From IMG/VR virus record IMGVR_UViG_3300047490_000081, positions 1 through 35,087 of that record: DNA of 35,087 nucleotides; one strand, 5' to 3'. This document shows, one piece after another, positions 29,079 to 35,087 of this stretch. This DNA comes from a virus. Under the pieces are notes generated by a model, which made no database searches, was not told where the DNA came from, and saw only the letters and a program-made list of their open reading frames with translations. The translations under genes were made by a program, and so were the position numbers. Position 1 is the stretch's first letter; each line of letters starts with the position of its first letter.

Positions 29079-29600
29079 TTACACCGGTCCCCATTCGTTG
29101 CCAGCGGCACCCGTGCCCTTGACCTGTACGTCATTTACGTATTGGATATTCGAGTCAACCTGACCGGCAACGGTGAAGTTCAGGCCGTCAGTCTTTGACT
29201 TGACTGCGGTCAGATCGGCGGCAGTTGCGAGGCCGGTCTGAATCTCGGTCACGGCATCGGCGGCAATGCTTGCGGCAGTAATTGCATTGTTCGCAATACT
29301 GCTAACCGTGACAGACGCACCAGGAAGCGAGGCGTAGACCTGTTCCCGAAGATCAATCGGGTCTGCGCCTGCGGCAGTGGCCCGCAGGACAAAATCACCT
29401 AGCGTATCGGTATTGGCGGCGGTCAAGGCGATGCTGTACCAACCGTTACCGCGTTCGGTCACCGTGGGCGAGATGGAAGCAAACGCCGCGCCGTTCTTGG
29501 AAAGCGTCAGCGCAAGCGTTGCACCAGTCAGGCCGGTTACATGGTCGGTCGCACTGGTGAGGAAAACCATCAGGTTTCGGGCGGTGGATTGTGCAAGCAT
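29079..29600 (-). CDS. Ig-like beta-rich virion protein
   Basis: 173 residues. The first half (DHVTGLTGATLALTLSKNGA, TVTERGNGWYSIALTAANTD and LGDFVLRATAAGADPIDL) is a beta-sandwich of the kind used in phage head or tail decoration. The second half is helical and small-residue-rich (IANNAITAASIAADAVTEIQ), ending with a polar tail (GTGAAGNEWGPV). Probably displayed on the particle. No enzymatic motif. Confidence 0.75.
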   Translation of the reverse strand: MLAQSTARNLMVFLTSATDHVTGLTGATLALTLSKNGAAFASISPTVTERGNGWYSIALTAANTDTLGDFVLRATAAGADPIDLREQVYASLPGASVTVSSIANNAITAASIAADAVTEIQTGLATAADLTAVKSKTDGLNFTVAGQVDSNIQYVNDVQVKGTGAAGNEWGPV

Positions 29601-29603
29601 TCG

Positions 29604-31034
29604 TTACCCCTTGTTGACCACCCGAGATTTGCTATAAGTGTTCCCGCCGCCCCCGGCATAGGTTCCGGTGAATTCCGTACCGCCCGCGCCGTACTGCACG
29701 CCTGCTTTCACATCGGCCTCGGCGGGCTGCTCCAACGTGCCGGTAAAGTCGTTGCCGTTTGGACCGTAAATCACGCCTTGGTCTACGTCGCCAACAGGCG
29801 GATACGTGCCTGAACCCGTAGACGGCGGGTAATACAGAATCGTGGCTTCGATGTCGTAGTTGTGGAATGTCGAGGCGGCACCTTGCAGCGGAATTTCGCC
29901 TGTTACCGCAGTTCTGCCGCCTACAATTGCCAGCCCCTGGCCCGGCGTAATCTTGATTCCACTGCCAGCAGAAGCAGAAAACATCAGCGTGTCATCCATC
30001 GTGGACGACTGCACGCCAAAAACGCCAGAGATTCCAACATCGGGAAAGATGTTCGTATAGCTGCGACGGGTAAATGTGCCCGCGTCTACCTGCGCCTTAT
30101 TCCATGCGGCAAGCGTCGCGCCAGTACCGGCATACGCCAGACCGTGCGTTGAATACAGATCGGCTTGCCATTCCCCCGGCAAAACAATCTGCATCGGGCC
30201 GGAAGAAACTTTAAGGCTTGCCGGTGCGGTCTTGCTGGTGTCTGCGCTAATCAGCGTCACCGGATCGCCAGGCATTGCAGCGCCAGCCATGCGACATAGC
30301 CGCAGCGGAGGAGTAAGTGCCGCTTCGCCGTCCATCGGCAGAAACATCAATTTGCACGCCAGCGTGACGCCTGAACCACTGCCGTTCATTACGCCGAAGA
30401 TCGCGCCGCCGATGGTGCGGTCGGTTCCGGCATCAGCGGATCGGAATGTGTAAGTCGCGCCCGTTGCTGTATTGGTGATGACGGCGGCAACGCTCATGCT
30501 GTGCTGCAACCCGAATACCTCTTGCACCAGCGCAATGCCCTCGCCAGCACGCAGAATGATCGGCTCTACGTCAACACTTTCACCTCCACGCCAAACATCG
30601 GAATAGTGGCTTTTTTGGTGCGTGACCATCGAACCGCCGTAGGTGCGGGACGATAGCTGCGTATTTGCAGTCAGAGGCGAATACGTGGGCGCGTCGTTGA
30701 TGCGGCGGAACAGTGCCGTTGTGGTCACTGAATCCGGATTAGTCGCTGCTGTCACTTGCGATGGCAGATTTGCGTCTGCCGTGTCGTTCTTGATCGGCGT
30801 GATTGCAGCGCCACCAGTTAGTGCGCTTACCCGGTAGATTCCAAAGATGCCAGAGCGGCCGGAGAATGTAGACCCTGCTGGTCCTGCACTTGTTGGCGCA
30901 GCCGGAGATACCCTCAGAGATACCACCTCGAAATACGCCCGCGCGTCTACCGCCGTGTTTTCAATGGCGAGAAACGCATCCTCAAGCGGCCGAACATCAG
31001 ACGCATTGATCCGGACGTAGTAGGTTTCAGGCAT
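29604..31034 (-). CDS. Head-region structural protein (long paralogue)
   Basis: 476 residues, beta-rich. An N-terminal domain (about 1-175) contains AITPIKNDTADANLP, ALFRRI, SDVWRGGESVDVEPIILRAGEG, related in layout to the 173-residue protein encoded at 31212-31733. The middle (about 180-400) is a further beta domain; the C-terminus is glycine/tyrosine-rich with two repeats, VIYGPNGNDFTGTLEQP and VQYGAGGTEFTGTYAGG. Likely a decoration or head-fibre protein; the C-terminal repeats look like adhesin stems. Confidence 0.75.
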   Translation of the reverse strand: MPETYYVRINASDVRPLEDAFLAIENTAVDARAYFEVVSLRVSPAAPTSAGPAGSTFSGRSGIFGIYRVSALTGGAAITPIKNDTADANLPSQVTAATNPDSVTTTALFRRINDAPTYSPLTANTQLSSRTYGGSMVTHQKSHYSDVWRGGESVDVEPIILRAGEGIALVQEVFGLQHSMSVAAVITNTATGATYTFRSADAGTDRTIGGAIFGVMNGSGSGVTLACKLMFLPMDGEAALTPPLRLCRMAGAAMPGDPVTLISADTSKTAPASLKVSSGPMQIVLPGEWQADLYSTHGLAYAGTGATLAAWNKAQVDAGTFTRRSYTNIFPDVGISGVFGVQSSTMDDTLMFSASAGSGIKITPGQGLAIVGGRTAVTGEIPLQGAASTFHNYDIEATILYYPPSTGSGTYPPVGDVDQGVIYGPNGNDFTGTLEQPAEADVKAGVQYGAGGTEFTGTYAGGGGNTYSKSRVVNKG

Positions 31035-31209
31035 CGGGAATCTCGATTACTTCAAACGCTGAGTACCGCGCAGCTACACCGCAGCCCGGGCAGGTGATCG
31101 GCGGGGCTTTGCCACCTTGCCCGCCGTTCAAATCCTGCGCCACCTTTTCCGCCACCTCCGATGGGACGCCCCATTCGTGGAGGCACGCCTTGTGCCGAAG
31201 CCCTTGCAT
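31027..31209 (-). CDS. Small zinc-knuckle protein
   Basis: 60 residues: MQGLRHKACLHEWGVPSEVA, then a CPGCG knuckle at about 40-44. Overlaps the downstream long paralogue by eight bases and sits between the two paralogous structural genes. The first part contains C-x-H and the second a CPGC; together they may coordinate one zinc. Function unknown. Confidence 0.7.
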   Translation of the reverse strand: MQGLRHKACLHEWGVPSEVAEKVAQDLNGGQGGKAPPITCPGCGVAARYSAFEVIEIPDA

Positions 31210-31211
31210 GA

Positions 31212-31733
31212 TTAGCTCGCTGAATCGGTGAACTCAATTTCAAGATCGGCAGTGCCAACAGCACTTGAACCAGAGTGAAACAGTTGAATGCCCTGCGAGG
31301 CGCGGCACGTAATCGGCTCCACGTTCGTGTCACCGTAGCCAGCATTCCAGACCTCGGCAAACGGCACGAGGGTTAGCCAGTTTGCTTGAGTCGTACCGGC
31401 AACCACCGGTTCCTCATTAACAAACAGGAAGCGCCGGAAAATGTCCGAGCCGGTCGTCGTCTGACCCGTGCCGCAGGTCGTTGCGGCATCCAGGGCGGAG
31501 CTATTGGTGTCGTGCTTGACCGGAGTAACGGCAGTACCGGCAGAAGCGGCAGTGATCCGCCGCACCTGCGCCGTGGTCAGCACGCCAGTAACGGCGGTCG
31601 TGCCGTTGTTGAACCAGTAGCACCGATAAGCACGGATAACCCGCGCCGTCGCGCTGCCGTTGAAGACGTTCAGCATGTCCTTCGCAGAAGCGTAGGCCAC
31701 GCCGCCCGAAGTAGCTCGCCAAGTCGCAGCCAT
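31212..31733 (-). CDS. Head-region structural protein (short paralogue)
   Basis: 173 residues. The run VRRITAASAGTAVTPVKHDT then DIFRRFLF and AEVWNAGYGDTNVEPITCRASQG matches, in order and spacing, the N-terminal domain of the 476-residue protein (AITPIKNDTA, ALFRRI, DVWRGGESVDVEPIILRAGEG). The two therefore share a domain, probably duplicated then diverged, beta-rich and surface-displayed. Confidence 0.78.
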   Translation of the reverse strand: MAATWRATSGGVAYASAKDMLNVFNGSATARVIRAYRCYWFNNGTTAVTGVLTTAQVRRITAASAGTAVTPVKHDTNSSALDAATTCGTGQTTTGSDIFRRFLFVNEEPVVAGTTQANWLTLVPFAEVWNAGYGDTNVEPITCRASQGIQLFHSGSSAVGTADLEIEFTDSAS

Positions 31734-32033
31734 TTAGACCCCCATCGAGTAGATTTTGCCGGTTCCGGCAGTTGATTTGAACACTTCGATTTCCCCGCTA
31801 CCGTCCATGTGCGGCCCTGCGGCCCACTGCTGCACTTTCCCTTCGCGCAGCGCTTTAACGCTGGCGTCCAGATCGTCGCGGGTATCCCCAGGCAGCAACC
31901 CAAGACGGCGTGCGCCCTGAATTTTCAGCATGAAGTCAACGCACCGCTGCACCGCCCATTGCGGCAGCGGGCTTTCGGTGCGCAGTAGCCAAACTCCCAT
32001 TTTGGGACGCCATTCCATCGCGGGCTGTTTCAT
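31734..32033 (-). CDS. Small virion-module protein after portal
   Basis: 99 residues starting with ATG overlapping the portal stop. Basic and tryptophan-rich N-terminus (MEWRPKMGVWLLRTESPLPQWA), helical LDASVKALREGKVQQWAAGP in the middle and a beta end (GSGEIEVFKSTAGTGKIYS). Position after portal is often a head-assembly cofactor. No motif recognised. Confidence 0.7.
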   Translation of the reverse strand: MKQPAMEWRPKMGVWLLRTESPLPQWAVQRCVDFMLKIQGARRLGLLPGDTRDDLDASVKALREGKVQQWAAGPHMDGSGEIEVFKSTAGTGKIYSMGV

Positions 32034-34363
32034 TCTGTCTCAATCCTCACAATACGGCCTCGTTCACGAACAATCCGCTTGGGCTTCGAGATAACCGCCA
32101 GCGCCTTTTCGGTGTTGGCCGTGATCGAATCATTAAACCTGCGGATTGATTCATCCATTGCGGTTACAGCCTCGTTGATCGCGGCAACTCGCTGATCGAG
32201 GCCGGAAACAAGGCTTTGCATTTGCTCGCCAGCGGTAGACCGATTCCGCGCGGCTTCCAGTTCGGCGCGCAGTTGATTGAGTTGCTCATCCTGCTGCGAC
32301 AGTTGCCGCCGCTTCAGATCGTTCTCAATCTGCATCGCTTCGATTGCCAGCCGTTCACGCTCAGGCATGGCGGGCATGGCCTGTGGCGCGGCTTCTTCTG
32401 GCGTCTGCCCAATCTTTGCCAGCGTCTCCGCAGTTTTGGCTTGCGTCAGTTCCGATTCGCTGATCGTCTTCACCGTATCGGCACGGGCCTTTGCAGCTTT
32501 GGCTACGGCTTCCTCTGCGGCAGCGGCAAGGAAGATTGCATTCGGGTCTTGTTGCCCCGTGGCAGCGGCCATCAGTTGCGCCTCTTCCTCGGTCGGCTTG
32601 ACAACACCCATCTCTACAAGCTTGCGGCGGAAGTATTCCCGCAGTTCGCTCAGTCCTTCGCCTTCCAGGTTTTGCATAGCCATCGAGGACAAAACGGCAC
32701 GGGTCTGCGGATCGTCCGAGACCTGAATCAGCCCCATCAGAGACCTCACAATCGCTTGCCGTTTGCTGCTGCTGCTGGGGCCAACATCTACGTTTACGTC
32801 AAAGTCGGCTTCGCTCAGATCGTTGGCAAACTCTACTTCACCGATCTTGTTTACCTGCGGCTTCATCAGTTCAACCGGCTGCATGTCGCCTTGCAGGCCG
32901 ATTGACTTCATCTTGCGGCCAGGCTCAATGTAAAGCTCTTTCGCCATGCCAAGCCAAATTTCGCCACCACGGCGCACGGCTTTCGACATGTTTGACATGT
33001 AGAGGAATGACTGCATGTCCAGCCGCTGCTGGATCATCTCCACGGCTTTTCCGGAGATGTTGCTTACAAGCTTGTCGCCTTGCTCCTGATTGCCGAGAAC
33101 GTCCCGAATATCTTGCTCAACAATCTGCAACAGCGCGGCCATTGCCGGGGGAACATCTGGCGCTTCCGTGTACGCAAGCGGCCCTGCAGGTTGCGTAGAC
33201 CCATCCGGCCCGGTGATCGGGTTTAGCAGCAGATACGGATAGTTTTTCAGGTTGTCTTCGGCCCACATCATCTGATGGCCTGCAACCTGTTCGGGCGTGA
33301 GAATGGGCTTTCTGATCGGACTCAGCGCGGCAATCTCACCTAGCTTAGACCGCTGCATGTTCGCAAGTCTCTGCGCGTCTTTTGCCAGACGAACGTGACC
33401 CATGCACCGCTCTACGTTGTCAACAAACCAGCGCTTGCCGTAGACCGGCACAATGGGAATGTTCGGCCCGACGATATAGCCGTAGTCTTCCAGCACAGTG
33501 CGGCCGTTCAGCACGAACATCCGCACCCGACGCTTCTTGATCCGCTTTTGCCGTACCTCGCGGCTTCCAACGGCCTCCAGGCGGGCTAGAAGGTCTTCCG
33601 TCAGGTCTTCGCCACTGTAACGCTCTTCCGATCCGTCTAGCGTTTCGTAAACGTGGATCGTCTCGGATACTTCCTCTACCCGGTAATACTCGGCAAGGTA
33701 GACAACATCCGGCGTTAGCCAGTCAAACTCATACTGATGGATGTCCTTCGGCCAGCTTGTCGGATCGTCGCCGTACTGCTCCTTATAAGCCTCGCGGCTC
33801 ATTGAGTAGAGCACGAAACAACGGCGGGCGTCTTTCTTGTCTTGCCGCTTCGCCTCTAGGTCGAAAAAGACACTGCTATCGGCGTCAAAGATCGGCTCGA
33901 TCTTGATCCGCTGACGTTCGTCTTCCGGATCGCTTTCGTCTTCGTAAACGGCGCGCATCCGCCACGCGCCAAAGCCGCCGCCTACTGCCTCTTCAAAGGC
34001 GTTGTCATAGGCTTCCTCGGCTACGGAGTCTTGCTCATCTGCACGGAAAAGCCCATCGCAAACATCAGCAAGTTCATCGGCCTCGCCATCTTTGGGGAGA
34101 AAGTCAACCGAAATACGATTGTTCCGGTACTCGGAGAAAATCCGTTGCACCGCGAGGGCGATCTTGTTGACCTCGAATTTCGGGCGGTTTTCGTACTGAT
34201 CCCAGAGCGGGCCTTCCCATTGCGCCCCGGCAATCGAGTAGAACCGCCGATCTTGCAGGCATTGCAGTCGCTCATCACGCAGCGCCGACTGTATCTTGTC
34301 GAATTCCAGCATTGCCTCGCGGTGAATACCCGCAAGACGTTCGGCTGTAGTCGGTCGCGCCAT
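32030..34363 (-). CDS. Portal protein, P22 gp1-like
   Basis: 777 residues (P22 gp1: 725). Starts ARPTTAERLAGIHREAMLEFDKIQ; conserved landmarks include FYSIAGAQWEGPLWDQYENRPKFEVNKIA, YRNNRISVDFLPKDGEADE, SGKAVEMIQQRLDMQSFLYM and MSKAVRRGGEIWLGMAKELY. The C-terminal 130 residues form a coiled-coil barrel (MQIENDLKRRQLSQQDEQLN and AINEAVTAMDESIRRFNDSI), as in P22. The dodecameric ring is the channel for DNA and docks both terminase and gp4. The head operon begins here. Confidence 0.95.
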   Translation of the reverse strand: MARPTTAERLAGIHREAMLEFDKIQSALRDERLQCLQDRRFYSIAGAQWEGPLWDQYENRPKFEVNKIALAVQRIFSEYRNNRISVDFLPKDGEADELADVCDGLFRADEQDSVAEEAYDNAFEEAVGGGFGAWRMRAVYEDESDPEDERQRIKIEPIFDADSSVFFDLEAKRQDKKDARRCFVLYSMSREAYKEQYGDDPTSWPKDIHQYEFDWLTPDVVYLAEYYRVEEVSETIHVYETLDGSEERYSGEDLTEDLLARLEAVGSREVRQKRIKKRRVRMFVLNGRTVLEDYGYIVGPNIPIVPVYGKRWFVDNVERCMGHVRLAKDAQRLANMQRSKLGEIAALSPIRKPILTPEQVAGHQMMWAEDNLKNYPYLLLNPITGPDGSTQPAGPLAYTEAPDVPPAMAALLQIVEQDIRDVLGNQEQGDKLVSNISGKAVEMIQQRLDMQSFLYMSNMSKAVRRGGEIWLGMAKELYIEPGRKMKSIGLQGDMQPVELMKPQVNKIGEVEFANDLSEADFDVNVDVGPSSSSKRQAIVRSLMGLIQVSDDPQTRAVLSSMAMQNLEGEGLSELREYFRRKLVEMGVVKPTEEEAQLMAAATGQQDPNAIFLAAAAEEAVAKAAKARADTVKTISESELTQAKTAETLAKIGQTPEEAAPQAMPAMPERERLAIEAMQIENDLKRRQLSQQDEQLNQLRAELEAARNRSTAGEQMQSLVSGLDQRVAAINEAVTAMDESIRRFNDSITANTEKALAVISKPKRIVRERGRIVRIETE

Positions 34364-34387
34364 AATTTGCCCTTTCGCGCGTGGATA

Positions 34388-35087
34388 CTACCACCGATTT
34401 AGCACAGGAACCGGCGTAACGTGCGCAGGTTTCGCCACCGCCGCCGCCCGCCTTGCACCTTCGCAGGCATACCGCAGCGCGTCAATGCAGTGATTCGCTT
34501 TGTCATCCAGCACCGGGAGAACCCGGCCGGTTAGCGGGTCTGTCTTGTAGCTGTAGCAGGTCAGTTCGTCAATCGTATGCTGGCAGCGAGGATGCACAAC
34601 GATGTCGAAGCTCTTCAGCCACTCGACGCCCTCTTTGACCGAGTTCGTACCCTTAACCGCTGGCATGATCTTGGGGAACCCGTTACGGCGCATGTGACTG
34701 ATGGTCTCGGGTCTGGACGAATCGGCCACCAGGGGCCAGCGTTCAGACTCCGGCACCGTCATGAACAGGGCCGGGGTATCCACGATTTCACATCCGACCC
34801 GGTAAGCCTCGAAATCCACGTACAGCGTTCGCCCGATGATATGGCAGCGCACAAGTACGGTTGGATCGGCAGCAAATCCCCAATCCGCTCCTAGTCTGTG
34901 GATTGCATCGGCAGGCGCGTCGAATTCCTCCACGCGCCAGTTACGGAATACGCGAGCCTCGCCGTTGTTAGCGTAGCCACCGAGCCAGACATGGGAGTAT
35001 TTGTCCGGGTCGCGGCTGCGGTCATACTCCATTTCCTGCCGGAGTACGTCAGGAAACCACGGATTCTGATCGTAGTTGACCGAAACA
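34388..35087 (-). CDS. terL: Terminase large subunit, C-terminal part (continues at the left end)
   Basis: Nuclease half. Includes GADWGFA (Asp at about residue 245 of the joined protein), ADSSRPE (about 299) and a final DDKANHCIDALRYA (Asp at about 379), the RNase-H-like triad that cuts concatemers. The end of the window repeats positions 1-143, so the last 143 bases are counted once in the 409-residue protein. Ends with TAG at 34388, 24 bases before the portal start at 34363. Confidence 0.95.
   Translation of the reverse strand, partial: VSVNYDQNPWFPDVLRQEMEYDRSRDPDKYSHVWLGGYANNGEARVFRNWRVEEFDAPADAIHRLGADWGFAADPTVLVRCHIIGRTLYVDFEAYRVGCEIVDTPALFMTVPESERWPLVADSSRPETISHMRRNGFPKIMPAVKGTNSVKEGVEWLKSFDIVVHPRCQHTIDELTCYSYKTDPLTGRVLPVLDDKANHCIDALRYACEGARRAAAVAKPAHVTPVPVLNRW
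34945..35087. repeat. Right copy of the terminal overlap
   Basis: Matches 1-143 except at 34955, 34958 and 34961, each a synonymous third-position change within terL. Joining the copies closes the genome. Confidence 0.93.

Noticed and set aside
1-35087. Prophage or integrated element with integrase, attachment sites or tRNA genes
   Set aside because: No integrase, excisionase or tRNA-like fold was noticed, and the ends overlap each other rather than flanking host DNA.

Overview
The window is essentially a complete genome of a P22-like short-tailed phage (podovirus). Bases 1-143 repeat at 34945-35087, and the large terminase gene runs off the left edge and continues in frame on the right. The molecule is therefore circular or circularly permuted, about 34,944 bp unique. 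No chromosome-like host genes are present. Protein style (Rap1a-type protein, GTA-type holin, W-A-A-D repeat protein, DUF1376 protein) suggests a proteobacterial, probably betaproteobacterial, host; this is inference. The two terminal copies differ only at three synonymous positions, which suggests a consensus drawn from more than one strain, as in a metagenome. Layout: a divergent control region lies at about 5678-5841. Leftward (minus strand) from it run two winged-helix proteins, a SNF2 helicase-DNA methyltransferase fusion, a DUF1376 protein, a helical protein, a small zinc protein, a RusA-like resolvase and both terminase subunits. Crossing the window ends, the same strand continues with portal, decoration and accessory proteins, scaffold, coat, gp4-like and gp10-like tail proteins, a tail-needle candidate, three ejection-protein candidates, a tailspike and the lysis genes (coiled-coil membrane protein, M15 peptidase, holin). 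The order portal-scaffold-coat-4-10-(26)-(14)-7-20-16-tailspike matches P22 closely. Rightward from the control region (5842-12784) is a chain of mostly small, overlapping early/accessory genes. They include micro-membrane proteins, an Erf-type annealing protein, a YqaJ/lambda-type exonuclease, an SSB-like protein with an acidic DDVPF tail, a Rap1a-family secreted protein, a Ref-like HNH nuclease and a Gly-Tyr/Asn/Asp repeat protein. An A-A-W-D repeat protein, an integron attC-like element and two tiny strong-RBS ORFs follow, one with a double-glycine-leader pattern. The two transcription units converge on a symmetric terminator at 12785-12811. I see no integrase, obvious repressor, polymerase, replicative helicase, tRNA, CRISPR array or reverse transcriptase. 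Replication probably relies on the host, with phage-encoded annealing/exonuclease recombination feeding headful packaging. The most interesting places are the attC-like element with a beheaded ORF beside it (12162-12479), the double-glycine-type peptide (12668-12784), the helicase-methyltransferase fusion with an internal ribosome binding site, and the repeat proteins.
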